Positions 37,261 through 49,770 of a stretch of DNA of 64,000 nt are shown in pieces. The DNA comes from Formicarius rufipectus (taxonomy: Eukaryota; Chordata; Aves; Passeriformes; Formicariidae), in NCBI GenBank assembly GCA_013399695.1, contig VXAU01002292.1, positions 562,095 through 626,094 on the forward strand, written 5' to 3'. The notes under the pieces are model-generated. The model was not told the DNA's origin, did no database searches, and was given only the letters and a program-made list of their open reading frames with translations. Within the stretch, counting starts at the first letter, position 1, and each line of letters opens with the position of its first letter. A program made the translations under genes and the position numbers.

Positions 37261-37847
37261 TCATTGCTTCCACTGCATCTCTACTTGTTACCATTTCCTC
37301 CACCCTCCAGGGTATATCGTGCTCGGGAAGATACTAACCACACAAGGTTCATGTGGTGCTGCAAACACCTGAAATCACTTCCCTGTCCTCACCAAAAGGC
37401 TGTGCCCTTTTCTCTCTCTTCTCCTCTCACTCTTTCTCTCTCATGGTTACAGGTGAGGGGTGTCAGGTACACCTTCAAAATGCCCCCAACAGCTTCACTG
37501 AAGAATGAGGTTGACTAAAAGGCATCACGCACTACGGACACTGCAGAATGGCTTCTCTTGGATCAGCTTGTGAAAATCGCTGCTTCTCCATTTACAGAAA
37601 TGTGACCGATTTTCTCTTCCCTCTGTACCAGCCTACATTTTGTTACAGGTGTGCTTTAGAATTAAAGCACCGTCTGGAGGAGCTAACAGAACTTTTCCAT
37701 TTCTAAGTTTTCACTGCATATATATTCAGATGAAGCATCTGTCTTAAATTTGGGGTGATCATCCTCGAGTCAGGCACCCCCCAGAGCTCATTTGGGCATT
37801 GTGTTTACAGCTATGAAAAGGAGTAAGGAAACAAGCAGCAAGTAGAA

Positions 37848-37872
37848 AACATACAACATACAACATACAACA
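37848..37872 (+). repeat. 7-bp tandem repeat, unit ACATACA
   Basis: AACATACAACATACAACATA and onward gives about three and a half copies of a 7-base unit. Small satellite-like slip repeat. Confidence 0.85.
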
Positions 37873-40800
37873 CTTAGGATTTCCTCCAAGAGTTGCAATC
37901 CAGACACTATTCAAATCCCTCTTCTAAGACTCTACATGTACTTCCTGATGGATCAGCATGGTCCAGGATATTTTTGATTTGTCCTCTCTGCAGCTTTTAA
38001 ACCCGGAGAGCACTGGGATATTCCTATGCCCACAGCAGTTCATCCCTCTGGCATGTGTATCTGCATTCATCTGAATGGATTCTGGTGCAGGACCAGCCTT
38101 TTGCAAACAAGGGATGTGGCACCTCCACAACACTCCTGCTGTGTTGGTGCACCATGGTATTGAGGTGCTGTCAATCTGCCACTCAAAAAGTGGCTCTGCA
38201 AATAAAAGGTGCATTCCCTATGCTATGCACAATTTTGCTAGCTCAACACATCCAAACCTACAGCCAGCTCTGATCATGAACTACAGCACCCATTAGACTA
38301 CAAACTTTCCAAAAGGTATTTCTCCTGTGCACAACATACCTGCACGAGTGGAAATTCTCAACACTTCACAACTGAGCTATTTTCTCTGCTGCGTTAATCA
38401 GATTTGCTTTCAGCAGATTTTTCTAACAGCACAGGGGGGAAATTGGGTCAAACTCATTTACGTGAGTTGGAGTCAAAGAGTGGTGTCATTATAGTAAATG
38501 CCACAGAGGCAAGTATGGCCTGCTATCCAAGTATACAAGCACGTTACTGCAGTACCCCCAAGAAGGCTGCTGTGGTCCTCTCAGCCCCCACCTCAGTTCC
38601 CACTAGTAGTTCAGGAATACTAAAGGAACATATCTCACTAGGGTGGCCTTGGAGAGAAAAGCCACCACAGAGAGGTCACTGCAGCTGTGTGGTGACTTAA
38701 GGCAGCTGTGATTTCAGCTAGGTCCCCACAGAGGGATTTTGATAACCAATGTGGACAAATATCTCCATTTATGCAGGGAAGTACATCTGCAGCCAGGCCC
38801 TCTGGTTATTTCCTTTCACTGACCACACTGATCTCAAACTAATCTCACTTGAACTTTGGACAGCTTGCACTCATCTGGTCCTTGGCCATGCCTTGTTGCT
38901 GGAGGGAGTTTCAGCTGTAGTTTGTGCTGGAGGAAAAATGAACCTAAAGCTGGAGTGCTGGACTGTGCAAGCACATCAGCAATAACCCCTCATTAAATGA
39001 GTGAGATGTGGTGACTCAGAAGAATGACAGCACAGTGGCAATTGCCAGAGCCCTGTGGCAATACACAGAGCATACCCACCAGGGAGAACAGTACTTGCTC
39101 AACACGGCCTGTAGTCTCTCAGAAAGGAAGAAATAGGATATGCGTAAGATAAAACTGAAAACGCTTTCCAGTCCTTGTGTAACCCCTGTGCCTGTAAGGG
39201 TGTGTGTGCCCCTGATAGGGACCCCATTCCTCCCTGGGCATGTGCTCTGGGAAGGGCCCTGCATGATGCAGGTGCATGCACACCTGAAAGTCTCACCTGC
39301 ATGCTTTTCTCATGGCATTCTATGCTTCCAATTTAAGGAAGAGATTGAATCCTGTAGGATCACGTGATTTTACATGAAATACTGTCATGGGGATTTATTA
39401 ATACAAAGGGAAAAATAACTGATAACAGAAGCATTTACTATTTCTATCTATTGAGTCAATCTCTAAGCTCTTTAATATTTTAGTTTCCAGCATCCTTCAG
39501 CACTTATGAGTTGGTAACATGATACAGCAGCACAGTGTCCTAGCACTATCTTTGGGCATTACATAAACCTATGTTTGGGACAGATTCTTATCCACTTTGA
39601 GACTCCTTTGCACTATTCTGGCTGAAAGGGGTCACCACCACATATACACACCAATTTTTGAAACTTCTGTCTATTGTCAGAGTGATGTAAAGGCATTCCT
39701 GGTTTGAGCTAAAATCTGGTCCCTTAGCTTAATACGTTTAACAAATGAAGTTGCTGTTTGAATCCCAAAGACAGAAAGAGAGGGTCAGCAACCAAGTGAA
39801 CACCAAGTACTTCTTCACTTGGCAGTCAGGAATCCACATTGTTAGAAAGTACAAATGTATTGGGATGTGTTACCTTCATAACCACAAAAAAAACCTCTCT
39901 GAAAATTACTATTTCCCATCTTTACTAAGGAGACATTCATTTCAGTGGCATGTGCAGTTCATTTGGGACAGGCCACAGGTGGTCAATTATTCCTCTGCCT
40001 GTCTAGAAAAAGTATGTTTATTCCCCATAATAAAAAGTATTAGTAAAATACAGAGTTTATAGCTCAATTAGGAAAGTGACATGCAAAGAATTATAGCTTC
40101 TTGCAGAGAATATAGCTAGAAATGAATTTTTTCAACTGAGTGAAATACTACCCCCTCCTCCCCATCAGACATACAGAAACAACATAGCTGAAGAGATAAC
40201 TGACAGGTATATTAGGATCAATATTTAACTAGCCTGTACAATTGGCTATTGTATAGTATAATAAAGATCTAGATTATAACTGTGCTCTTTTCTCTGCTTA
40301 AAACAATTTTAACTGATCATTCAGTCACTGATATAAAAAAAAAAAAAAGGTCCCAAGCATAAATAAAGCTGTGCATTGGGCAGAATTTGAGAACATTGTG
40401 CACATGCACACTTTAAGCACTTTGTAGGATCCACACACACCACTCTGCTTGCTTCAGTTACTATACATTGCCCGGGCAATCAAATTTTTAAATACCTATA
40501 AGTAAATCCCGGAACCTGTTTTCTTCTGTTGTGTCAGATTCATAATAAATTAAGTTCTCTGCAAATACCAATGGTGCTGTTGTTCACACATATTGAAATA
40601 TAACACAACATTAAATAAGAAATACCATTTTGCACTTCTAACATTTTAATCTTCAACTCAAATTGTATGCAAAAGCCATTAAATGACAGCATCCCATTTC
40701 AAAGCCAGAGACAGACATCTAAAGTTAGGAGATACCTAACTTCCAGCAGTCCCTCTGCTTAAATTGAATGGTTCTACCTGCAACCTTGAAATTAGACACA

Positions 40801-41205
40801 TACAGGAATATGCAGTTCAACTGATGACTGTGGTACTGAAAATGTAGGTGTCATATGGATGGTATTTATCTAGTAAATGAACAGATACAGGCACGTCTCA
40901 GGGTGCTTTAACCAATCCTAAATCAACACCTAATTATTTTGAGTAAACCACACTTGAAAAATGCTTGCCTTCCTCTGTTAACTATAGGACCTACAGAGAG
41001 AGTCCAGCCTGGATGCCAAATACTGAGATGCTACAGCTAGACATGTGAAACGAAATGTGTGCTAAACCAAAGTGTACTGTGGAATTGGGAAGAAACATGG
41101 CACTGGTGAAAACCTGAGTGAAATGTGGACATAGCTGAAGATCAGAATGAAACAACTTACTGTGAATGCAACTAAGAACAACATTGGATCACCTGAATCC
41201 CACAG

Positions 41206-41240
41206 GATTATCCTAATATCTTGATTATCCTAATATCAAG
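41206..41240 (+). repeat. 17-bp tandem duplication
   Basis: ATTATCCTAATATC occurs twice in tandem with a 17-base period, the spacers being TTG and AAG. The second copy with its flank (CTTGAT...ATCAAG) also forms a small inverted repeat. Confidence 0.85.
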
Positions 41241-42099
41241 CACAATGAGACATGCATGATTTCTTAAAAAGAGAAGTCACCTTGGGCATGGTGAAAATTT
41301 CAATGAAATTATTAGTGCTAGATTGGTGAAAGGTGTACAGCATGGGATACTTCAGATTACCCCAAGGAAAAAGCTGTGCTCAAGATGCTGCTGTGCGCTG
41401 ATCTGCATGTACTGTACATCCACCTGAAAGACCCCAGTCTGCAAATGAAAGCAGGAACCAGAGAACTTCATGAAGGGAAACAGACAGTTTTTCCCAGGGT
41501 GAGAGACAATAGCATATTGAAATCACACTGTTCAATACAACATTTATAAAAATGATGATAGGTATCAACCCCCATTTGACTTATGGAGCCATCAAAAGCT
41601 CACTTCCACAAAGCGTTTTTGGACCCTTTAGTTGACTAAATCACCAATTTGGAATCTGTCAGACTTCATTATGCAGATTAAGAGTCTCTCCTTGGTTTCA
41701 TTTGTTATGCAATAATAAGAGAGCATCAGTGACTGTATCCTCTCCCACAACCAAAGCCTTTCTGTCATTACATAGTAAATTTTGTTCTTTCTCGTGTTCG
41801 AAAAAGACCTCAACACAACAGCAACACGGCTTAGTTGCTATGCAAAGACTTAGAGCCACTGCATAGGGATCAGTTCCAGAGTTTGGTTTGATTTGAACCA
41901 AGTCAGGCAAATTACACTTGGATGTGATCTGACGAGATTTTCCTGCTTGCCCGTTTATTTCATTTACAGGTGAAGTGCATACTCAGAACAGAATGACTCC
42001 AGGATCCCCGCAATCCTGTACAATCCCAATGCACATTTATTGCCTTCAGCTCAAAGCCTGGTACAGTTAAAATACTGAGTACCAACAGACAGATTTATT

Positions 42100-42530
42100 A
42101 TGAATGCTGGTAGCGATCTTTTTTTCTCTCTCATTGACTAGATCTGACTCAAAAAGTTAATGGTAATTGCTCTCATCTTCATTTAGCAATGAGAGAGAGA
42201 AATGGGAGCAATTTGCAGATCTGAGAACAGGTCATTACAGGTGTGTTATATTAGTGTATTCATGAGCCTCCTGGGACAGCCATGCTGTGATATCCAATAA
42301 CTTTCTTAATGTGTAATTACACACCATTGGACTATAATTGATTAATTGAAAAGAGAATGTAGGCAGATGCTAGGCCAAGGCTGATGCTGCTTGTTAAATG
42401 AATATGTCCTTGCTTCTTTTTAATAAGTTAAGTGAACTACTCAAGAGCAATTAAGTGAGAACTGAAATTCATTAGATTTTAAGTAATTATTGGTATTAAC
42501 TTTTATAATAAAATGCAGGATTTATATTTT
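42100..42530. promoter_or_regulatory. candidate conserved non-coding element rich in homeodomain-type sites
   Basis: Contains the 12-bp palindrome GTGTAATTACAC (42311-42322), AATTGATTAATT (about 42337-42348), CAATTAAGTGA, AAGTAATTATTGG and a long-armed inverted repeat (42121-42202, described among the findings). Dense TAATTA/ATTA cores in unique intronic DNA of a transcription-cofactor gene suggest an enhancer. This is the strongest of the candidate blocks by motif content. No conservation data were available. Confidence 0.35.
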
Positions 42531-43559
42531 GGGATTTTCTTCCTATCCCAAAAGCAATATAATATACATCACTGTTGAGAAGTAAAAAAGGTGTCTGCTA
42601 CAGACAGTGAGCAGTGAGATATGTGCCCCCTTGCATTCAGATCTTCTTTGGTGTGTCTTCAGATAACTGTGTGGCACTAATTTGACCTCTTGGGATCTCA
42701 GTCCTGGAAGTTCTGCAGAGTCCTAGGGATTCCCAGTGATGGAGTCACACACTCAATATCCCAGAGCAACCCCAAACCTCCCTGCAGTCCAGCTGACTGG
42801 ACCAAGCTTTTCTCAACCCTCCTTCCCAAGGGCTGGATCTTAACTCTGAGCAATTAAAAGGGCACAGGCTTCAAAAACCCACTCTCTTACTGCTATATGT
42901 TGCCTCAACAAGGGGTCAAAACCTTCAAATCCTTTTCATTGGGGAGGACAACACATGCAGCAAGATGAAGCATGAGTCAACTGCACTGTTACAGAAAGTC
43001 ACACTGGTTCATGTAGTCATCTTCTCGGATCTGACAAAACCCCTTCTAACTAACACCTTACATGACTGAGAGCCAGTGTCAGAGGTGCAAAAGGGCCTGA
43101 GCTCCAGTGGACCAAAGCCAGTTTTATGGCCTGACCCTGTGCTGCAGGTACAGTGGCGATGAGATATGGTGCCAGGGATGGCTCCTCCCAGGAAGAAGCC
43201 AGGGTGCCTCATGAGCCCTACTGAGTCATCTGCATCTTCTGAATAGACCTCAAGAAGAAAATATACATAGCTTTGGGTGATGACTTTGGAAATTTTATTT
43301 CAAATTTATATGAAAAGAATTTTGATGAATTTTATTTCACTGCACTTCACTTCCTTTGGAACAAGGCATATCTTTATTCTTTAACATTCTATAAAAACTG
43401 TCTGAATTTTATTTAAATTGGTTATGAATGCCGGTTTCATAAAGCAAAACCATGATTCACAACTACTTTTCTTTCCAAAAGATACAAACCTCCTTTTTAT
43501 TTTTTTTTTGTCTTTTAGTTTTATAGAGGCTTGGGTGGCTTGGCTGACAATTTTTTCCA

Positions 43560-44010
43560 GGCTATTTAACTTTGAAATTTATTTAAATCATTATTAATAA
43601 GTAGCCTGCTAAAAAATGCATTTTCACCTAACAGTTTCTTAACTTTTTACATGTTTAAATTTGCAGTCAACAAAAAGATTGTGGCTTTTTATTACTATTG
43701 CAAAAGACCCCAATTTTTCAATGAGAGCATGTTTAATATGAAAATTATAATTTCAGTAAACATATGAAGTAAGCAAAGCAGAGAGTAAAAATAGAGTAAT
43801 ACAACACAGCATTGCGGTGTAAAGAAATTAAGGTTGGAGAAATTATTCAGGGGTCATCAGTAATTGCAAATTTATTAATGAAAATTTTAATGCTTGTTCT
43901 AGGAAGGAAGATGACAGATTCAGAGCTGTAATGGGATTTAAATTATTTTCTGCTTCTCTTTCAAAATAATAATGGTGATGTTAAAGAATAAAAAACATGT
44001 CTTCTTCTGA
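43560..44010. promoter_or_regulatory. candidate AT-rich conserved non-coding element
   Basis: A long AT-rich, repeat-free block with ATTAATAAGTAG, AATTATAATTTCAG, TTATTAATGAAAATTTTAAT and TTAAATTATTTTC. Composition and TAAT density resemble developmental enhancers, but AT-richness alone raises the chance of such motifs, so confidence is low. Confidence 0.22.
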
Positions 44011-45744
44011 GGAAAGGTAAGTTTGTGCTCACAAAAGGTCAAGTGCGACATCCTAAAATAATGCTCCTGTGTTGGTATGAAAGAAAATGCTAAATTGGAG
44101 GCACTGGGGCAAAGTTGCTTGTCTGTAGTGGGATATGGGGATATGATTCATTCTTGGCTCCAGGGGGCCAAACACCCACCGTCTGTAGCCATGGTCTTCA
44201 CCTAATCTGCCCCATTCCAATTGCCCATCTTTCCATGCTGTCCTCCCTTTTCATTGTCACACCTTTTATTCCATCTCTTTAGGTCCCTGAATCATCTTCC
44301 TTAACTCAGTTCATTGGTCTGAAAAGGTGGGGATTATGTAGAGCTACTGGTGAGACCCGTCTACCTTGTGCAGGAAGCTGCATCCCAGGCCGTGGGGGAG
44401 CTTTGTTCCTTTTATTCCCTTCCTTATTCCTGCTCCCCATGCTCCTCTGCATTTTATACCTTATATTTTATGTGTTGCTGGGAACTGGAAAAGACACCCT
44501 CCTTACTGCTCTCAAGGGTGAATGGCACTCCCCTGCCCACCTCTGTGGGAGGCGTGGGGAATCCCTCACCCTCCTTAATGCTACAGGTCATGGTCACTTG
44601 TGAATCCCAAGGATAAAAGGAGTGATGTTTGGGTCTTATTTCCAGTAGAGCTGATATCTCAGACTTCCTATGACATGTTGTGTTTTTTTTTCTACTAGTT
44701 CCTACAACTGGTCTCTGATTGCAGCCTTCAGCTTAGGTATTATTAATAAAGATCATGTTTTCTACACTTCAAATTAGCTGTCAGCTGGCCTACTGCAATT
44801 TTTGGTCAGAGACAAGATGTCTCAAAGCAGTCATTCATCTTTTTTTGTCTATAGAACGCAAGATGTCAATCAGAGCCCACCTAAAGATAACAGAAGGGAT
44901 CCTATTGATTTCACTGGGCTTAGGATCACAGGTTGTGAAGTCCTAAACATGGTGCAAGTCAAGAAAAAAAAAATAGTATTTTAGCAGCATGGTGGTGCAG
45001 GATGGAGGAAAGAGAGCAGAAGGCCTGAAAGACCAAGAAAATCTCTTAAGACCCCTAAGAAGGTCTGCTGTAGCCCAGGAACAAGATACAAACCTCCCAG
45101 CTCTAGCCTGTGCTGCTGTAATGTGAGCAACAGCCTTTGCTTCCATTATGGGACAGAAAAACATATAATTAAAAAGCAGGGCAAGAAGGACACAGCCCAT
45201 GTGCCAGGCAAGACAGTGGCTGCATTTGTTCCAAGCTGGTAAATAGATCTGTGCAGACAGGCATAGGGACTATCACTTCCTGTGGAGGGCATCTCATGGG
45301 GCAGCTGGCAGGCTGCAACTCTGTGTTCGATCCTGTGTTTCCCCAGGGAGATGCGGACCAGGGCACACGTGCCAAGGAAGCCACTGCCCCATGGGTGCCT
45401 ACCTGCACTGGCAGGCAGCAGGCAGAGAGGGTCAGCTGGAGACAGGTGTAAGGGCTTCCCTCTTCCCACAGGGCTGCAAATTTGCCTGTGGGCTGAGCGC
45501 TGCATTTTTTCAGTGCATTCACTGAAGCCTGTGGACTTCAGCAAGTCTTTAGGAACATTCTATGTGAACACCACATAGCCCTTCATTCAGCCTGGCAGCA
45601 ATCAAGGACAAAAAAAACTCTTTAGAATAATTTTGCCTGGTCTGTTGCCCTCACTTGAAATGAAACAGAAAGCATGCTTTTTAGTGGGGTTTTGGGGAGG
45701 TTCTTTTTAAGATATTCTGCTATAGCTCACGGACAATTTAGTTT

Positions 45745-46191
45745 TTGAAAATTAAATGTTACAGGCGATTATCATATGACCTAAGTGTCACTGTTATTTC
45801 AGTCACAAGAAAGGTTGAATTTCATGTGGCCAAGATTACTGAGGTTTCAAGAACACCAGTATCAATTCACTGCTACAATTGCCTTACTCCATATTTTTGT
45901 TCCAGGGCCATAACCACCATCCTGACAGCTCGCTGTGCCTATTCCAAAGTCCCTGAAACCAACAGCGGCCTCTCCCATGGCTGTTATGGATTTTGCACAG
46001 TCATCTGTTTGAATCACTGCATATGCCACAGTGCCACTGACTGCGGCAGCAAGCTGATCAAGGAACTGAAGAAATCCATTAGAAAAACACCAAAAAATAC
46101 CACCAGCAGTGAGACGCAGCAAACAGCGACAGATGCCGTAACAGCACTGAGCATGGCTGTGGAAGTTTCAGATTCTCATCAGGTTTGGTAA
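45745..46191. other. unexplained region open on both strands
   Basis: The plus strand is open for 148 codons (45745-46191), with a Cys/His-rich middle (residues about 78-101) and a Ser/Thr/Lys-rich end. The minus strand is open for 86 codons (46122-45862), reading FLQFLDQLAAAVSGTVAYAV and other small-residue-rich sequence. I recognise neither. The slightly higher GC and the length in an AT-leaning intron could reflect a decayed retrocopy, or chance. No acceptor, donor or poly-A tail was clearly seen. Confidence 0.2.
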
Positions 46192-48500
46192 CTCTATAGT
46201 CTGAAACTCAGTAAGGCATCACAAGTCTCTTTCCCCTCTCCTCTCCTGCCTCTCTGAGGTGGCAAAATTGCCTCCTCACCACAAGATTGGTAGCTAAAAG
46301 GCTAGATGTGGCCCTGTATCCCTCAGAGCTGCTGGGCGACACTCCCACTCCAGCTTCCTGGCCAAAAGCTCTGCACATCCTCAAGTCAGGTACAGGATAA
46401 AGGAAGTGCTCTCCTCCCTCTACCACTTTGCACCTAACAGGGTGCAGGAAGAGCCAGGGACAGCACAAGGGCAAGTGCATGTGTTTTCTCATTCCACTCT
46501 TCTAAGGAGACAGCACAGAAAACAAAAAGGGTGGAAAAGCAAGAGAGGGGATGAGCAAAGCTATCTCTCCCTAATTCAGTCCTTTAAAGGCACTATGATT
46601 ACAAATGGTCTGAGAGATATTTTATTGCTGAAGTAATAACAGGGAGGGGGTTTGACACTGGGGCACAGGAAGCAGGTCAGATATCTTACAAAAAAGAATT
46701 CACTTTCTGAAATCAAAAAACTCATGACTTTCAAGGGATACTGATATGCCTATTTACATGTAACTTCACTACAAGTGCAAAACCTATTGGCCTCATTCCA
46801 TGACAAATATTCTCAGTGGGTTTAGTCTAGTAGGTATGAAAACTTTCCCACATTCTAGTACCATAATTCTGAAGTTAACCTGTCTGCATCCTTGCTGCAT
46901 TTTTGGATGCCCACACGTGCCATTCTTCCTGGCTCTACCTCTAGTGCTGGAACAGCAAAGCAGAGGGACACGACTTCAAGAAAAGCCTTAGATGTAGCTC
47001 TGGTTCATCTCAGCTCTGCCATAGCCTCCCCAGAGGCCTTTTGTTCGTAGGAGTACATTTTGCATTTCATATTTCAGTTGTAGATGTGTTTTCAGAGCTT
47101 TCTCTGCCTCTTTTTGTCAATGATTACAGATAACCTGTTGTGAGTTTGCATTAAATCCCATATCGAGTATGTTTTATTTCGTGACTTTTACATAATAGCT
47201 GCCAAGCACCAGGACCAACTCATAATTTATTGCCTACTGCACTCACAAATGTATACTTTCAGAGCAGAACTACTTGAAGCAGACTTCTTGATTTCGAAGA
47301 GGGAAATATCATTATTTTATTTCAGGAAAACCATGGATCATCACTGAGTGTGGGACTAGAGAATAATTTTTTTTCAGGGTGTTTATGTTTTGTTTGATTG
47401 TTTGTTTGCTTTACTTATAATCCCATATTGGTGAGTGGTACTCACATCATCTCCATAAACAAATGATCTGGAAAGCAACCTGGTGTTTAATTTCCTTAAC
47501 TCATCAAACCCTCCTCACCTCATACAGCAGCATGCCAATCTGAAACCTTGACTCAATATTCTGAGTAACTGGGGGGAGGAAGGACGAACTGTTGGTTTTT
47601 CTTTCCCACTTTTGTTAAAAGGCAACCAAGCATGACTCTTCCTACCCTGACTAACCTGGGTAGGTGCCAAATGGATTTTTCCTTTCTCTAGGCAATGGCT
47701 CAGGAATTTCATCCAGCTAGAGCTGGGGCTGTGGCGCGCTCTCTGGCCTGTTCACTTCAGCCTCCCCTTTCTCCACAGTTAATCCCATCTTTCTCCCCAT
47801 ATCCACAATTAGCTGGACTGTACTGTTTCTTGACAATCAGCTTACAAGGGTGACTAAATTCTACCTTTTTCTTCTGGAAACAAAGAGATGTGCCTGAAAG
47901 AAAAGCTTCCAGCCACTCATGAAATAAAAAATTAAAATCCTGAGACAGCATCTATGGGAGAAGAATGGATGGCTGGCCAAGACAGTGTGCTGATCTGGCA
48001 CTTTAAAATTCGATTTCTTTTATGCAGTTCCCAATATTTATCATGGATAGCTAAACTTAAGAAAACATGATTCTCAAAAATACTGAAAAGTCCAAAAGAT
48101 AAATTTGACGTGCTCATTGGTTAGAGCACCTTAACCACTTTAGTTTTTGTGCCCTACAGGAAATGCCAGGACACAACATATCTGGATTTATCTTGGGAAA
48201 TGAATACCCTATCCTAATCCTGTAACTACACAATGGCTTTCTATACCAACCAAAATACTTGATTGTCACTGCTTTTCTTATTGAGCAGAAGTACTGTAAA
48301 CACTTCAGGGATTTCTTCTGCATAAATTTTATCTTTCTTCCTTCTATTTCCTACCAATCTTGTTCTCTTTTGAAAGAGAAAAACAACTTAAAAAAAAAAA
48401 AAGAAAACCACACACACAAAGCCAAACAAATAGATTAGCTGAGTTGTACCTCACCACACAAATTATCTTCTGAGGAGTAAGCAATGAAGAAAGCATACAA

Positions 48501-48542
48501 TTTGTAATACTCTATGTTACTTTTGTAATACTCAATGTTACT
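48501..48542 (+). repeat. 21-bp tandem duplication
   Basis: Two adjacent 21-base copies beginning TTTGTAATACTC and ending ATGTTACT differ at one base (T versus A). A recent local slip duplication. Confidence 0.9.
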
Positions 48543-49499
48543 ATGCTTTAAAATCTCACCAAGTATTGAGGAGTTAAAGCTTGCTGTGTGTGCCTGTGAC
48601 CTGGGATGTTAAGATTCAGCCAGCGTAGCCTGGCTCTTGCAGGAGAGCCCTGGCATGCAGACCCAGCAGCAGCAGCGACTCAGCCCCAGGATCCTGCCTG
48701 GCAGCACTCTCCCAGCACGAGCATTTCCCAAACAGAGGAGCCTGCACTTGCTGAAACAAACCTCACTGGAAAATGGCAGCTCAACCCTGAAGCAAAGAAA
48801 GCACTTTTAAGCCAAAGCCTCCAATTTCACCTGACAGGCTATTACACTACTTACTCTCAACTGCACTCAGAAAACTCCAAGGATTTCCTGATTCTCAAAA
48901 GCATAAACAAGTTTCAGTTTCTCTTTCATTTAAAAAATCTCAGCTTTTCACTCAGCCAGCAACCAACTTGCACTGCTAGATTCTGGGTAAGTTTTCACCA
49001 TTGGGAAAATATTTTTTTAGATGGTCAGCTGTCCCCACTCCTTTTTTTTGTGTGTTTTTTTTCTCCTCTCCCTAGGAATATTGACCAGCCTTTCACGGAA
49101 AGATGGTGTGCTAATGGCCAGTTCCAGTGAAATTTGCTTTACACTTGAGTACATTTTAATATAGCATTGCTTCTCAAAAATTAAAAAATACAGAAAGAAT
49201 ACCACTACCTCTCTGTGAAACATATTGAATACACACTTCAATTAATAACATTAGTTCCCCCACCACCCAAACTTACACTCAACATCATCTTTTCACTGAC
49301 AGTTCCTAAAGCACATCTTTAAGGATGGCAGAGGTACACATTCATTATTTGTCTATTTTTTTTTTCACACACAAATTGAATACAGGTTACATCCCTGCAA
49401 ATTTTGTTACCAATAGCATAGGAAAAATAAAACTATAACAAATTGCTTTTATTGCTTCCTTAAACAAGAACTGAAACTTGTCCAAAAAAGCACATGAAA

Positions 49500-49770
49500 G
49501 ACTAACTTTGATGACTTGACCTTTTGCCAGGTACAGGGGTGATATAATATAGCAAAAACTTAAATGCGCATTAATAGAGGAATTAGCAACAGGGCATTAA
49601 AAGAATGCTTGATTTTAATAGCATAAAGTGGGCTAATTGGTTCATTGATTGCTTGCACTAAAAACAAAGCAGATTTTCAATGGAAATAATACATGACATT
49701 TTATATCATCTTGTCTCCCAGCTCTAGGTTCATCAGGCCTGATTTGATCAGTGGCACAGTAATTAAGCAT
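49500..49770. promoter_or_regulatory. candidate conserved non-coding element
   Basis: Repeat-free block with the palindrome ATGCGCAT (49564-49571) running into TAATAG, GGGCTAATTGGTTCATTGAT, and CAGTAATTAAGC (about 49757-49768). Homeodomain-like cores and low complexity-free texture suggest regulatory DNA. Unverified. Confidence 0.25.

Noticed and set aside
48606..49130. 174-codon plus-strand frame, the longest outside SOBP
   Set aside because: Composition shifts from Ala/Gln-rich to Phe/Ser-rich without any family resemblance, and the 3' part crosses a T-run; best explained as chance.
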